Origin: Peribacillus sp. Bi96
GTDB taxonomy: Bacteria > Bacillota > Bacilli > Bacillales > DSM-1321
Reading direction: 5' to 3'
Length of the DNA: 64,000 nucleotides
NCBI RefSeq assembly: GCF_918698115.1
Contig: NZ_CAKKLV010000002.1
Coordinates: 248,001 to 312,000, forward strand
A model generated the notes under the pieces. It did no database searches and was not told the DNA's origin. It saw only the letters and a program-made list of their open reading frames with translations. Made by a program: the position numbers and the translations under genes. Shown piece by piece: positions 17,736-27,564 of this stretch. Position 1 is the first letter of the stretch, and every line of letters starts with the position of its first letter.

Positions 17736-18057
17736 AAACCGAGGTGGACAGTGGCAGCTTTTATGTAAATAATCATAGGTTCATAGAATACCTACGAGAA
17801 AAGTCATTTAATGAAAGGTTTGTAAGTGGGTTCCTAGATTCGTTTCATAGATAGAATCCCTATAGTTCCTAAGATAGAACATAGCAGTGTTATATCATAT
17901 TGTTATTTTTCTCGCTTTTTGGCTGTCTTGATAATTGAGAGACGTCTGCGGCTAGTTTCTATGTAGCTTTATTCTCCTAATAAGGCATGAAAAGCTCCCC
18001 TATCCTAAAATCAGCTCAATTTTATCTATCCCATTTATGGAATATGCAGCAGGACCA
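17736..18057. other. Intergenic region without recognised features
   Basis: About 320 bp between two convergent genes. I see no hairpin with a U-tract, no ORF with a ribosome binding site, and no repeat copy. Confidence 0.5.
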
Positions 18058-19203
18058 TTAGTTTATGGTCTGCTGCTGTTCAAATGATTGAATCGTACTT
18101 TCATATAATTCAATAAGCGGTAATATGTTTTTTTTACTATCGAATTGTTTTACTACCAACTTTCTTAAATCCTTTCCTGTTTGAACACCGATATTTGATT
18201 GATGAAGGTTGCGTAAGTCCTGATATAGAATGGCTTGGTTACATGTTTGTTTTGCCCCGTGATCCCCAAAGTAGCACTCCCACGCTTGTTGAAAATTATT
18301 CCTATTTACCGTTCCGAAGTAGCCGTGATTTCCACAAGAAATGATGGGCTTTTCGCATGCCATTGCTTCCAATGCCACTCTCCCCGTACCAACGACATAG
18401 TCAGCAAGTGCATAATAGTCCCTAACATTCTTTTGTTCCCCAGTGAAATGAATGAATTCCTCCTTACATGAAGATTGGATACTTGCTGCCATATTCTTAA
18501 TATCCTTGAGTTGTCTCCCGTCACCGACGATGATTACATGGAGATTGGAAATATCGTTTAATTTTAAATCCCTGCAGGCTTTGATTAAAAGCATACAGAT
18601 TTTTGCTTTATGACGAGTAATCCTACTGCAGTAAACAATTACTTTAGCGTTCAAAGGAATATTCATTTTTTTTCTTAATTCCAATGAAGGGGAAGGGGAA
18701 AAATCGATAGTATCAATTCCATTAGCAATCACTGATATATTCTTAGGGAAAAAAGGCTGAATATATTTTTTCACCGGCTCACTTACGGCAATCGCGGCAT
18801 CTGTAAACTGTAAGACACTTCTAATCTCCCAATCAGGGAAGTATGTCCCGTGAAGTGTGAAAACGAACGGAATATTAGAGATTTTCGCTGCCTTGGCCGA
18901 GATGTGGCCGGAAGTAATCTGGTGACCGTGCACTAGTGTTATCTGTTCTTGACGTATTAAATCAACCAGCCCTTTTAACAATAGAGATTCCGTCTTTGAC
19001 TTTATTGTTAATGCGGCAGGGAAATTCATGTGATGAATGGTACATCCCGTTTCACGTAATCGACTTATCATGCTTCCATTTCCAGTAAGTACCGCTGTGT
19101 ATATCCCTCTAGACTGTAATTCCTTCACAAGACTTAACACATGCGTTTCCGTTCCACTTACATCCATTGTATCTAACACCATCAGAACTCTTGTGGCTTT
19201 CAT
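18058..19203 (-). CDS. GT4-family glycosyltransferase
   Basis: 381 residues with GT-B organisation. The N-terminal domain has MDVSGTETHVLSLVKELQSRG (about 13-33) with glycine loop and VHGHQITSGHISAKAAK; the C-terminal domain has IPVNAKVIVYCSR-type donor fold and the conserved GTGRVALEAMACEKPII segment, the E-x7-E nucleotide-sugar signature. ATG 19203 (minus strand) is preceded by AGGAAAG and overlaps the stop of the small gene upstream as ATGA. The acceptor is unknown. Neighbouring spore-surface-like genes suggest coat or crust glycosylation, an inference. Confidence 0.85.
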   Translation of the reverse strand: MKATRVLMVLDTMDVSGTETHVLSLVKELQSRGIYTAVLTGNGSMISRLRETGCTIHHMNFPAALTIKSKTESLLLKGLVDLIRQEQITLVHGHQITSGHISAKAAKISNIPFVFTLHGTYFPDWEIRSVLQFTDAAIAVSEPVKKYIQPFFPKNISVIANGIDTIDFSPSPSLELRKKMNIPLNAKVIVYCSRITRHKAKICMLLIKACRDLKLNDISNLHVIIVGDGRQLKDIKNMAASIQSSCKEEFIHFTGEQKNVRDYYALADYVVGTGRVALEAMACEKPIISCGNHGYFGTVNRNNFQQAWECYFGDHGAKQTCNQAILYQDLRNLHQSNIGVQTGKDLRKLVVKQFDSKKNILPLIELYESTIQSFEQQQTIN

Positions 19204-19400
19204 GATATCTTTCCTATTAGGCAAAATTCGTCCGATTCATGAAATGAATGAACTTTAATTTGAGTTGAACTTTTTTTAATGAAGAATTTAGAGAGGGCAT
19301 CTAGAACCATCCCATTTATCATGGCGCAACCATTATTACCGTCCGCATAATCTGTTTGAACAATGCTTTTGTAATCCTTTATTCGTCTATATGTCACCAT
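19200..19400 (-). CDS. Small protein of unknown function, coupled to the glycosyltransferase
   Basis: 66 residues. ATG 19400 on the minus strand is preceded by GAGGTGATA. Its TGA overlaps the glycosyltransferase ATG (ATGA), strong evidence that it is translated and in the same operon. The middle reads DYADGNNGCAMINGMVLDALSKFFIKKS; the end is HSFHESDEFCLIGKIS. No signal peptide or membrane segment. I do not recognise a family. Function could be auxiliary to the glycosyltransferase. Confidence 0.6.
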   Translation of the reverse strand: MVTYRRIKDYKSIVQTDYADGNNGCAMINGMVLDALSKFFIKKSSTQIKVHSFHESDEFCLIGKIS

Positions 19401-19820
19401 TATCACCTCAACCGTATCATATTCAGTTCTTTAAGAATTGGACATGGTTTTGTAAAACCTTCAAATATAAATTCAAGTAATGAAAAAAAAGGTGGTTTAG
19501 TCCAAGCCAAAAAGATAAGTCATCAATATACTACTTTTGAAGCGATATAAGAAAGGCGCAGCAAAATTTCAAGATCCTCAAAGAAATCAAGTGACTCTAG
19601 TGGATCAAGGAATTCAAGAAGATCGAATCTAGGCAAAAATCCTAGCACAAATCCAGACCGAAAATTCATTTTTAGTCGGATCCATACCAGCATTCACATT
19701 TTCGATCGAGAATGAGTTCATTGCTGTATGAAAGAAAAGAAAGGGGGACCGAAAGGAAGATTAGAAAAAGAAATGCGAGCATTAAGGTAAAGAAATAACA
19801 ATCAAAAAGGTGGTAAAAAA
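19401..19820. other. Divergent intergenic region with unexplained Ser/Arg-rich frame
   Basis: The 420 bp between the minus-strand operon and the DUF2642-like pair should hold two sporulation promoters, but I cannot assign -35/-10 boxes. From about 19555 a start-less plus-strand frame of some 55 codons is rich in Ser, Arg and Lys (RSKISRSSKKSSDSSGSRNS) and runs to 19724. It resembles basic spore-coat repeats such as CotG but lacks a start codon and ribosome binding site. It may be a decayed coat gene. Confidence 0.3.
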
Positions 19821-20141
19821 ATGAGTAACGAGAAGCAAAGTGAGAAGCAAAGTGAGAAGCAATGTACAAACAATACCTCAGACTATCTCTTCTATAAATG
19901 GCTTGTTGAAAATGGGCGTCCGGGGAGACCTGGAACAGAGCCAACTGGTGAGTCGTATAATGATTTAAAAAGCGTTTTAAGAAAATTACTAGGAAGAACA
20001 GTAACGGTTTCCAATGACTTTGCCCCAGTGACTGGGATCTTAAGTGCTATTGAATCTGATTATATCGTAATTAGCGAAACCGCCGGAACTGTTGTATTTG
20101 TTCCATTAAGAGCAATCAATTCAGTTAGAGAGCCTATTTAA
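19821..20141 (+). CDS. DUF2642-like protein, probable spore-surface component
   Basis: 106 residues. The N-terminus contains three near-perfect 12-bp tandem repeats encoding EKQS-EKQS-EKQC. Residues about 55-106 (LRKLLGRTVTVSNDFAPVTGILSAIESDYIVI, then VVFVPLRAINSV) form the five-strand Sm-like pattern of DUF2642, a family found in Bacillus spore proteins such as CgeA/YuzF-type. ATG 19821 follows AAGGTGG. A second, shorter DUF2642-like gene begins 13 bp downstream. The spore role is inferred from family and the adjacent glycosyltransferase. Confidence 0.65.
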   Translation: MSNEKQSEKQSEKQCTNNTSDYLFYKWLVENGRPGRPGTEPTGESYNDLKSVLRKLLGRTVTVSNDFAPVTGILSAIESDYIVISETAGTVVFVPLRAINSVREPI

Positions 20142-20154
20142 GGAGGAGAATGCA

Positions 20155-20370
20155 TTGTTAGCTAGTATTTTTTATCGACAATTAAGACATTACATTGGGA
20201 ACACGGTCACAGTGGCTACGAGCAGTGATTTATTTGAGGGAGTGTTACATGGGGTAACCAACCAAATCATTCGAATAACAGAATCGGCCCCAGGTTATGA
20301 AAGTGATTTGGATATTATTACTATCCCATTAGATCAAATAGAATTTGTACGCGTAGATAACGCACAATAA
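20155..20370 (+). CDS. Small DUF2642-like protein, probable spore-surface component
   Basis: 71 residues from TTG 20155, with AGGAGGA seven bases upstream. The core (LRHYIGNTVTVATSSDLFEGVLHGVTNQIIRI, then IITIPLDQIEFVRV) has the same small beta-barrel pattern as the preceding protein, so the two are paralogues in one operon. It lacks the charged N-terminal extension. A hairpin terminator follows. Confidence 0.65.
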   Translation: MLASIFYRQLRHYIGNTVTVATSSDLFEGVLHGVTNQIIRITESAPGYESDLDIITIPLDQIEFVRVDNAQ

Positions 20371-20376
20371 TTTATA

Positions 20377-20414
20377 AGAAGAAGCAGCCATCTATCAGGT
20401 GGCTGTTTCTTTTG
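20377..20414 (+). terminator. Rho-independent terminator of the DUF2642-like pair
   Basis: GAAGCAGCCATC / GGTGGCTGTTTC stem with small loop and TTTTG tail. Confidence 0.75.
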
Positions 20415-20569
20415 TTCGTTATTAGCCGATATTTCAATGGTTGTAGAATCCTAATCTGTGATTTTTTCTTGTATATAGTGTAAGGTACTGTGAAATGGCG
20501 GAAAAGGTAGTTAAATATTTTTCGGTTTTGTACAATAATTAGATAAGGGATTAGAAAAGGAGTAAAAAA

Positions 20570-21088
20570 ATGAAAGGCATACCCGATCATATAAAAGAAA
20601 ATTTGGAAATATTATTTGTTGGATTCAATCCAAGTATCCGGTCAGGAGAGACAGGCCATCATTATGCGAATCCTAACAACCGTTTTTGGAAAATCCTCTT
20701 CGAGTCCGGGCTGACACCAAGGAAATATCACCCGACTGAGGATTCTTCTTTACTGGATTTAGGTTATGGTTTTACAAATATCGTTTCCAGGCCTACAAAA
20801 GGTGCTGACGAAATCACAAAAGAAGAGTACATAAAAGGAAGGAAGCAATTAAAAAGGAAAATTGAAAAGTATGAACCTAAACTTGTCTGTTTCGTAGGCA
20901 AGGGTGTTTATCAGGAATATCGGCAATTACGAAAAATCGCATGGGGTCTGCAAGAAGATCCTTCATCAAAAAGGAGCATGGAATTCGTTGCCCCTTCATC
21001 CAGTGGATTAGTGAGAATGCGGATAGAAGAAATCATTGAAATATATAGGGAGATACCAATTCTGCTCCACAAATTGGAATCCCATTAA
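20570..21088 (+). CDS. mug: Mismatch-specific (G/U, G/T) DNA glycosylase, Mug/TDG family
   Basis: 172 residues. Removes uracil or thymine mispaired with guanine in base-excision repair. VGFNPSIRSGETGHHYANPNNRFWKIL (about 17-43) matches the active-site segment GINPG...GxHFAxPxNRFW of Mug enzymes; the catalytic Asn corresponds to Asn20 in GFNPS. LGYGFTNIVSRPTKGADEIT is the second conserved block, and SSSGLVRM near the C-terminus carries the substrate-wedge region. ATG 20570 follows AAAAGGAGTAAAAAA. Confidence 0.88.
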   Translation: MKGIPDHIKENLEILFVGFNPSIRSGETGHHYANPNNRFWKILFESGLTPRKYHPTEDSSLLDLGYGFTNIVSRPTKGADEITKEEYIKGRKQLKRKIEKYEPKLVCFVGKGVYQEYRQLRKIAWGLQEDPSSKRSMEFVAPSSSGLVRMRIEEIIEIYREIPILLHKLESH

Positions 21089-21271
21089 CGAAATTTATTA
21101 AAAAATGAGATGGATCAGGATAAAGCTGAAAGGAAAAGCCATGGCATATCCTAGGTCATTATTTAGGTCACATTTAGCCCTCTCCAAGTCCATTTGCATT
21201 GGACTACGTTAAGAATACTTAGAAAATTGTCGATACATGCGATGCTTACTTTCGCTGCCATGAATGTAGCA

Positions 21272-21468
21272 TGTAGACAAACTCGATAATAATGAGTTTG
21301 TCTACAGTTTTTTTGGGGGTTTTAAAATTTGACCGTTGATTTCCACTCCAGGCACTCGCTTTCCGCGGGCGGTCCGGGAGCCTCCTCGGCGCCCTGCGCC
21401 TGCGGGGTCTCCCGTAGACACGCTTTTCCCGCAGGAGTCTCGTACCTTCCGTTCCAATCAACTTTGTA
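21272..21468 (-). repeat. Interspersed repeat copy 2 with terminator hairpin
   Basis: Inverted relative to copy 1 at 4206-4405 and closely similar over its full length. It opens with TGTAGACAAACTCG-loop-CGAGTTTGTCTACA-type arms (21272-21308) followed by TTTTTTTGGGGG, which makes a convincing intrinsic terminator on the plus strand downstream of mug. The body contains GACCGTTGATTTCC, CACTCGCTTTCCGCGGGCGG, GGCGCC, GGGGTCTCCCG, GCTTTTCCCGCAGGAGTC and ends TCCAATCAACTTTGT. Confidence 0.85.
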
Positions 21469-21490
21469 ATAACCGATAGATAGAACTCCT

Positions 21491-21676
21491 TTTTCCTACA
21501 AACTTGATAATAATTGATATTGCTATAGACCATTTGAGTGTTTGTAAAACTTGACCGTTGATTTCCGCTCCAGGCACTCGCTTTCCTCGGGTGGCCGGGG
21601 AGCCTCCTCGGAACCGTCACCCTTGGAGGCGTTTTCCCCGCAGGAGTCTTGCACACCCGTTCCAATCAACTTTGTT
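21491..21676 (-). repeat. Interspersed repeat copy 3, partly degenerate
   Basis: Tandem with copy 2 and in the same orientation. The body (TTGACCGTTGATTTCCGCTCC, CACTCGCTTTCCTCGGG, GGAGCCTCCTCGG, GCGTTTTCCCCGCAGGAGTC, TCCAATCAACTTTGT) is well conserved, but the hairpin arms have decayed to ACAAACTTGATAATAATTG. A scrap of the hairpin plus T-run (TTTGTCTACAGTCTTTTTTG) recurs at 21690-21710, suggesting the start of a further copy. Confidence 0.8.
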
Positions 21677-21959
21677 TTTACATAGTCCTTTTGTCTACAG
21701 TCTTTTTTGTTTTAAATAGATGCATTAGAACTTGAGGTGATGAAGGTGTAAAGAAATCAAAACGATAGAGCGTGAATTCGCAGATGCAAAAAAAAATCAT
21801 TTTCATTAATTTAAAACAAGCTCCTATTTGAATCCGTTCAAATTGGCTAGGCATATAACGCTTTTTAATGAACATTGGAAGCTTGATTATCAAAAAAGGC
21901 AGTGATTACATAAACTAGGGTAAATGAACTTCTGAAACGTCAGTTTAGCTTAACTGAAT

Positions 21960-21973
21960 TGAAAGCGCTTCTA
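21960..21973 (+). promoter_or_regulatory. Possible CcpA cre site upstream of the GH15 gene
   Basis: TGAAAGCGCTTCTA matches the cre consensus TGWAANCGNTNWCA at all but one position and lies 85 bp before the hydrolase start, a location compatible with catabolite control. Otherwise 21711-22057 shows no gene. Confidence 0.5.
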
Positions 21974-22057
21974 ATTTAAAATGAATGAACCAACGTTTAG
22001 AAAACGGCAGTCTGTCAACAATGGGAATAAGCAAGTAACTATGGAGGTGTTCAATTA

Positions 22058-23071
22058 ATGAATGTAAATGGTGCCCTAGAGGTTCTTGATCGTATGCGGC
22101 TTCCTAATGGTGCGTACACTGCGAGCGTTTCCAATGATTATAATTATGTCTGGATAAGGGATGTCGTTTATACAGTACTGCCTTTTATAAATGACCCATC
22201 CAATCGTTATGAGAAGGCATATCACGCTTTATTCGACTTATTTCAATCCTATGAGTGGAAGATAGATATTCATACTGAACAGAAACCCCAATATCTATAT
22301 GAATATATCCATGCCCGATATTCCCCTGAGCTAAAAGAACTGCCCGATGAGTGGGGGCATGCTCAAAATGATGCGGTAGGTGCCTTTTTATGGGGTGTTG
22401 GAGAAGGATACAGGCATGGGAAAAGGGTGATAAGAAATGAACGTGATTTACAAATCGTTCAAAAGTTGGTCAATTATTTAGAATGCCTGCAATATTGGCA
22501 GTCGGAAGATAACGGGATGTGGGAAGAAAATGTCGAAATTCACGCCTCAAGCATCGGTGCATGTGTTGCTGGTCTGAATTCAGTCAAAATGCTGGTCAAC
22601 GTAAAGGAGGAACTAATTAAAAAGGGAGAAGAAACACTCCGTTTCCTACTTCCAAGAGAAAGTTCTTCAAAAGATACGGATTTAGCTCTTTTATCCTTAA
22701 TTTATCCTTATCGACTCGTCGATCGTAATATAGCGCTTAAAATATTGAAGGATGTCACTGAGCGGCTTGAGAGAACGAGCGGCTGTATACGATATGAAAA
22801 GGACCTTTATTATAATGAAGGCCAAGAGGCGGAATGGTGTTTCGGGCTTCCGTGGTTGGGGTTATGCTATCATGAACTTGGTATGATGAACAAAGTAAAG
22901 GAATATATAGATAAAACGAAAATGATCATTCCAGAAAATTGGGAAGTCCCTGAGTTATATATTGGAGGCAGTAATATTCCTAACAGGAATACTCCCTTGG
23001 CATGGTCCGTCTCTTTATCTTATTTATTCTTAACGAAAACTCACATGATGCGCACCGAACAAGTAACATGA
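22058..23071 (+). CDS. Glycoside hydrolase family 15-like protein
   Basis: 337 residues with the alpha/alpha-barrel features of GH15/glucoamylase-like and phosphorylase-kinase-like proteins: YVWIRDVVYTVLPF (about 25-38), EWGHAQNDAVGAFLWGVGEG (about 103-122), MWEENVEIHASSIGACVAGL (about 150-170) and GQEAEWCFGLPWLGLCYHELG. Acidic residues lie at the usual catalytic places, but activity is not certain because many short members lack the starch domain. No signal peptide, so an intracellular glucan is the likely substrate, in line with the glycogen operon downstream. ATG 22058 follows TGGAGGTG. A terminator separates it from glgB. Confidence 0.8.
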   Translation: MNVNGALEVLDRMRLPNGAYTASVSNDYNYVWIRDVVYTVLPFINDPSNRYEKAYHALFDLFQSYEWKIDIHTEQKPQYLYEYIHARYSPELKELPDEWGHAQNDAVGAFLWGVGEGYRHGKRVIRNERDLQIVQKLVNYLECLQYWQSEDNGMWEENVEIHASSIGACVAGLNSVKMLVNVKEELIKKGEETLRFLLPRESSSKDTDLALLSLIYPYRLVDRNIALKILKDVTERLERTSGCIRYEKDLYYNEGQEAEWCFGLPWLGLCYHELGMMNKVKEYIDKTKMIIPENWEVPELYIGGSNIPNRNTPLAWSVSLSYLFLTKTHMMRTEQVT

Positions 23072-23092
23072 AGTATTCATACAGGAAAACGT

Positions 23093-23126
23093 AGAGCTCT
23101 TCCTAAAAAATAGGGAGAGCTTTTAT
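23093..23126 (+). terminator. Rho-independent terminator of the GH15 gene
   Basis: GAGCTCTTCCT / AGGGAGAGC stem followed by TTTTATT. Confidence 0.75.
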
Positions 23127-23232
23127 TGAAATAACATTATTTTTACATAAAATGGTTATTTTTCTCGAAAAAATGTTTTAATTTTGAAAAAAACGGGCAT
23201 TTATTACAATAACTTCTCCTCCATTGGAAGGA

Positions 23233-23262
23233 TTAACATCATTTTCACCGAATATATATAAT
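23233..23262 (+). promoter_or_regulatory. Predicted promoter of the glg operon
   Basis: TTAACA and TATAAT with an 18-bp spacer, 55 bp upstream of the glgB start. In B. subtilis the glycogen operon is read by sigma-E; the boxes here look more like sigma-A, but I cannot exclude an overlapping sporulation promoter. Confidence 0.4.
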
Positions 23263-23317
23263 AACTGGGGAAGGATGGTTAAAATACTATCGAGTTCATA
23301 TTTATGGAGGGGTTTTA

Positions 23318-25258
23318 TTGGATACAATTATCGACCAGCTACAAGAGAACTGTCCAAGCGATTTCGATTTGTTTTTATTTCATGAAGGCACCCTTTATGA
23401 AAGTTATAAAATGCTTGGGGCACACATTGTAACATCATTAGGTAAAGAAGGAGTAAGATTCGCCGTTTGGGCCCCCCATGCCAAGCAAGTCTCAGTAGTC
23501 GGTAATTTTAATGATTGGGACGGAAAAGATCATGCGATGAAACGGATCGGGCGTTCAGGTATCTGGGTGTTGTTCGTACCAGAATTACAAGAAGGGGAAC
23601 TTTATAAATACGAAATACATACACCTGGAAATAAACGTATCCTTAAAGCCGATCCATATGCCTTTTATTCGGAAGTCAGACCAAAAACAGCCTCGATCAT
23701 TAAAAGGCTGGATAATTTTGAATGGCAAGATTCGAAGTGGATAGCGGATAGGAAAAAGGAAAATATTTATCATAAACCCATGTCCATTTATGAAGTGCAC
23801 CCCGGAACATGGAAACAGACGGAAAGCGGTGAATTTTACTCATACCGTGATTTGGCTGATAGATTAGTTGATTATGTGATTGATAATAGTTTTACACACA
23901 TAGAATTAATGGCCATAATGGAACACCCATTTGATAAATCTTGGGGATACCAGGTTACGGGCTATTATTCTGTAACTAGTCGTTACGGTTCACCGGAAGA
24001 TTTTAAGTATTTGATTAACCTTTGCCACCAAAATGGTATAGGTGTCATCTTGGACTGGGTTCCAGCCCATTTTTGTAAAGACGATCATGGACTTTCCCGT
24101 TTTGATGGTACGCCACTTTATGAACCGATCGATCATAACAAGGCAGATCGGCCGTTATGGGGAACATATAACTTTGATTTCACCAAACCGGAAGTGATCA
24201 GTTTCCTAATATCGAATGTAATGTTTTGGATGGATGAATACCATATTGATGGGGTACGTGTCGATGCTGTATCGTCAATGGTTTATTTAAATCACGACAA
24301 CCCTTTGCCGGTCAAGTTAAAAAACCAGTTTGGCGGTGAGGAAAATCTGGAGGCCATTCAATTCTTGCAAAAACTTAATGAAGTGGTTTTCAAGAAATAT
24401 CCCAATGCATTAATGATGGCTGAAGAAGCAACAGATCGGCCACTTATCACTTCACCTACCGATATAGGCGGTCTAGGGTTTAATTATAAGTGGAATATGG
24501 GATGGACTAACGATATCCTGCGATATATGAAACTTGATACTGGGGAAAGGCCATATCACCATAGTCTCTTAACATTCTCATTTTTCTATGCTTTTTCAGA
24601 AAATTTTGTCTTACCCTTTTCACATGATGAAGTAGTTCATGGCAAGAGGTCGCTATTAAATAAGATGCCAGGTGACTATTGGCAGAAATTTGCGAATTTG
24701 CGTTTGCTCTTTGGATATTTCATGACGCATCCTGGAAAGAAGCTTCTCTTTATGGGCGGTGAATTTGGCCAGTTCATAGAATGGAAAGATGAGGAACAAT
24801 TGGATTGGCTGCTTTTGGAATATGAATCTCATGAAAAACTGTCCTATTACTTCCGCACTCTACAGAAATTTTATAGAGAAACTTCCTCCTTGTGGAGACT
24901 TGATCATGTCCAGGAGGGTTTTGAATGGATAGATCCAAACAATAGTAGTCAGAGTATCATTACCTTTATGAGAAAAGGTAAACGCAAAGGCGATTATTGT
25001 ATTGTGGTCTGTAATTTTTCTGCACAGACTCATACACATTATCAAATCGGTGTACCATCTCAGGGAAAATATATTGAGGTGTTCAATAGTGACTCAGCAG
25101 CTTTCGGAGGATCTGGTCAGGTCAATGAAGAACCCATTAATGTTAAAAAAGAAGCTTATCAAAATCAACCATTCAGTATGGAAATAACTGTACCTCCACT
25201 AGGCATTTCAATCTATATGAAGCAAACAAAAAAAAGACGGGGGAGAGTGAACGAATAG
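23318..25258 (+). CDS. glgB: 1,4-alpha-glucan branching enzyme
   Basis: 646 residues, GH13. An N-terminal carbohydrate-binding beta domain ([24 protein letters not shown], about 44-68) precedes the TIM barrel. Catalytic residues are the Asp in [10 protein letters not shown] (about 313), the Glu in [11 protein letters not shown] (about 367) and the Asp in [12 protein letters not shown] (about 437). Introduces alpha-1,6 branches into glycogen. TTG 23318 is used, with GGAGGGG six bases upstream. First gene of glgBCDA; its stop overlaps the glgC GTG by one base. Confidence 0.95.
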   Translation: MDTIIDQLQENCPSDFDLFLFHEGTLYESYKMLGAHIVTSLGKEGVRFAVWAPHAKQVSVVGNFNDWDGKDHAMKRIGRSGIWVLFVPELQEGELYKYEIHTPGNKRILKADPYAFYSEVRPKTASIIKRLDNFEWQDSKWIADRKKENIYHKPMSIYEVHPGTWKQTESGEFYSYRDLADRLVDYVIDNSFTHIELMAIMEHPFDKSWGYQVTGYYSVTSRYGSPEDFKYLINLCHQNGIGVILDWVPAHFCKDDHGLSRFDGTPLYEPIDHNKADRPLWGTYNFDFTKPEVISFLISNVMFWMDEYHIDGVRVDAVSSMVYLNHDNPLPVKLKNQFGGEENLEAIQFLQKLNEVVFKKYPNALMMAEEATDRPLITSPTDIGGLGFNYKWNMGWTNDILRYMKLDTGERPYHHSLLTFSFFYAFSENFVLPFSHDEVVHGKRSLLNKMPGDYWQKFANLRLLFGYFMTHPGKKLLFMGGEFGQFIEWKDEEQLDWLLLEYESHEKLSYYFRTLQKFYRETSSLWRLDHVQEGFEWIDPNNSSQSIITFMRKGKRKGDYCIVVCNFSAQTHTHYQIGVPSQGKYIEVFNSDSAAFGGSGQVNEEPINVKKEAYQNQPFSMEITVPPLGISIYMKQTKKRRGRVNE

Positions 25259-26424
25259 TGGGAGCGAAAAAATGGATAGCAATGTTATTGGCAGGAGGCC
25301 AGGGTTCAAGGTTAGGTGAATTAACCATTGGTTTGGCAAAACCAGCTGTTCCCTTTGGCGGTAAATATAGAATCATCGATTTTCCATTAAGTAACTGCAC
25401 TCATTCTGGTATTGATACGGTTGGGGTACTGACCCAATATCAGCCATTAATTCTAAATGATTATGTTGGGAACGGTAAAGCTTGGGATTTGGATTTGGAT
25501 GTTGGCGGAGTTTCCGTTCTTCCCCCTTATCAAGGGAAAGAAGGCGGTGAGTGGTATAAAGGGACGGCAAATGCCGTTTATCAAAATATTCAATACATTG
25601 ATAACTATGATCCGGAGCATGTACTGATTCTCTCCGGTGACCATATTTATAAGATGGACTACAGTAAGATGCTGGATTATCATATCGAAAAAAATGCAGA
25701 GGCTACTATAGCTGTCATTCAAGTGCCATGGCAAGAAGCAAGTCGTTTTGGAATCATGAATACCAATGATGATGATAAGGTCACCCAATTCGATGAAAAA
25801 CCAAAGTATCCAAAAAGCAACCTCGCTTCCATGGGTGTTTACCTTTTCAATTGGAAGACCCTAAGACGTTATTTAATAAACGATGAAAAAGATGCAACTT
25901 CTTCTAATGATTTCGGTAGCAATATCATTCCAAAAATGCTTGAAGATCGAAAAAAGCTATATGCCTATCGTTTTAATGATTATTGGAAAGATGTTGGTAC
26001 GGTCGAGAGCCTTTGGCAGGCCCATATGGATTTATTGGAGGAAAAGCCAAACTTTCAGTTGGATGATCAGCAATGGAAAATTTTTGCCCGTAATGCAAAT
26101 CATCCTCCGCAATATATTTCATCAGATGCTGAGGTTAGTCAGTCGCTTATCAATGAAGGGTGCATGATACATGGTAAGATTGAACATTCTGTTTTATCCT
26201 ATAATGTACAGGTGGGCTATGGCTCAACCATAAAAGATTCAGTGATCATGCCTAATGTTACAATTGGTGAAAATGTTCATATAGAAAGAAGCATCATAGC
26301 CAGCAATTGCATTATTGAAAATGGTGCCGTAGTTGGTAATTCAGCGGTTACATCCGATATTACTTTAATCGGCGAAAATCAGACTATTATAAATCCAAAC
26401 AAAAAAAAGATTACTCTTAACTAG
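25258..26424 (+). CDS. glgC: Glucose-1-phosphate adenylyltransferase, catalytic subunit
   Basis: 388 residues. Makes ADP-glucose for glycogen synthase. [14 protein letters not shown] (10-23) is the nucleotidyltransferase loop, followed by [20 protein letters not shown], the catalytic [12 protein letters not shown] segment, and [10 protein letters not shown] where the glucose-1-phosphate lysine lies. The C-terminal third is a left-handed beta-helix with hexapeptide repeats. GTG 25258 overlaps the glgB stop (TAGTG). Works as a heterotetramer with GlgD in bacilli. Confidence 0.95.
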   Translation: MGAKKWIAMLLAGGQGSRLGELTIGLAKPAVPFGGKYRIIDFPLSNCTHSGIDTVGVLTQYQPLILNDYVGNGKAWDLDLDVGGVSVLPPYQGKEGGEWYKGTANAVYQNIQYIDNYDPEHVLILSGDHIYKMDYSKMLDYHIEKNAEATIAVIQVPWQEASRFGIMNTNDDDKVTQFDEKPKYPKSNLASMGVYLFNWKTLRRYLINDEKDATSSNDFGSNIIPKMLEDRKKLYAYRFNDYWKDVGTVESLWQAHMDLLEEKPNFQLDDQQWKIFARNANHPPQYISSDAEVSQSLINEGCMIHGKIEHSVLSYNVQVGYGSTIKDSVIMPNVTIGENVHIERSIIASNCIIENGAVVGNSAVTSDITLIGENQTIINPNKKKITLN

Positions 26425-26441
26425 AAAAAGGGGAAGATGCT

Positions 26442-27548
26442 ATGGAAAATGTGTTGGGTATTATTAACTTAATCAATGAAAAACAACATTTAAAAGAGCT
26501 GACCGCTCACCGTAATGTAGCATCTGTGCCATTTGGTGGACGCTACCGTTTGATTGATTTTACGATGTCGAACTTCATAAATGCAGATGTATCAAAAGTA
26601 GCCGTTTTTCCAAAAGAAAAATATCTTTCAGTAATGGATCATCTAGGCTCAGGAAAAGAGTGGAACCTGGATCGGCGGTCAGGAGGATTACACATCTTGC
26701 CACCGATCCATCCGGATGAAAAAGTAACAGGCGATATGAAGCAATTCTATGATCACCTTAGCTTTTTCGAGCGGGCAGAGGCAGATACTGTCATCATTTC
26801 CCCTGGATGCCATGTGTGCAAATTGGATTTTAATGAAGTGCTTGATTACCATAAAAAACATAAAGCGGATATCACAGTCGTATATAAGGATTATGTAGGG
26901 GAGTTAATTGAAAAACCAATCTATAACACTTGCTCAGTAGATTCCGATGAGGATATCACGGACATTAGCTTTTATACCATTCCAAAACCTGGTGACCATG
27001 TTTGTTTAGAAACCTTTGTCATTAGTAAAGCCTTATTGGTGAACTTGATCAAAAGTTGTGTTGCCAGTGGAGAATATGACTTTTTGAAAGATGCTGTGAA
27101 AGCCAATCTCCATCGTTTTACAGTCAAAGGATACAATTTTACTGGAGATATGCCATTCATCCATTCCATTGAAAGTTTTCATTCCAGTAATATGAATTTC
27201 TTGAACCCTACCGTCATCCGTTCTTTCTTCGGTGATACATGGGATGTTTATACTAAGATCAAACATGAAGCACCGACAAAATATTCACGATCTTCGAAGG
27301 TTACCAATTCTTTGATAGCGAACGGTTGTGTTATTGAAGGAACTGTCGAAAACAGTATACTCTTCCGAGGGGTGAAGGTGAAAAAGGGCGCAATCATAAG
27401 AAATAGCATCATCATGCAAAAAGGTGAGATTGAAGAAGATGCTATCGTAGAAAATATCATAACTGATAAAGAAGTGAAAATTACGAGTGAAAAAACAGTC
27501 ATTGGTTTGAATCAGCCAACTGTAATAAAAAAAGCGGAAGTAATTTAA
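26442..27548 (+). CDS. glgD: Glucose-1-phosphate adenylyltransferase, GlgD subunit
   Basis: 368 residues, paralogue of GlgC. The N-terminal nucleotide loop is degenerate: instead of LLAGGxGxRL it reads INLINEKQHLKELT, while VPFGGRYRLIDFTMSNF is retained. This is the usual state of GlgD, which has little activity alone and modulates GlgC. The C-terminal beta-helix is present. ATG 26442 follows AAAAGGGGAAGATGCT, 17 bp after glgC. Confidence 0.93.
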   Translation: MENVLGIINLINEKQHLKELTAHRNVASVPFGGRYRLIDFTMSNFINADVSKVAVFPKEKYLSVMDHLGSGKEWNLDRRSGGLHILPPIHPDEKVTGDMKQFYDHLSFFERAEADTVIISPGCHVCKLDFNEVLDYHKKHKADITVVYKDYVGELIEKPIYNTCSVDSDEDITDISFYTIPKPGDHVCLETFVISKALLVNLIKSCVASGEYDFLKDAVKANLHRFTVKGYNFTGDMPFIHSIESFHSSNMNFLNPTVIRSFFGDTWDVYTKIKHEAPTKYSRSSKVTNSLIANGCVIEGTVENSILFRGVKVKKGAIIRNSIIMQKGEIEEDAIVENIITDKEVKITSEKTVIGLNQPTVIKKAEVI

Positions 27549-27564
27549 TAGAGGAGGTGCGGCA

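Noticed and set aside
21246..21665. A 139-codon minus-strand frame with duplicated RRRAPRRLP-type segments
   Set aside because: It is the translation of the two tandem interspersed repeats, which are non-coding and GC-rich; similarity of its halves reflects DNA duplication.
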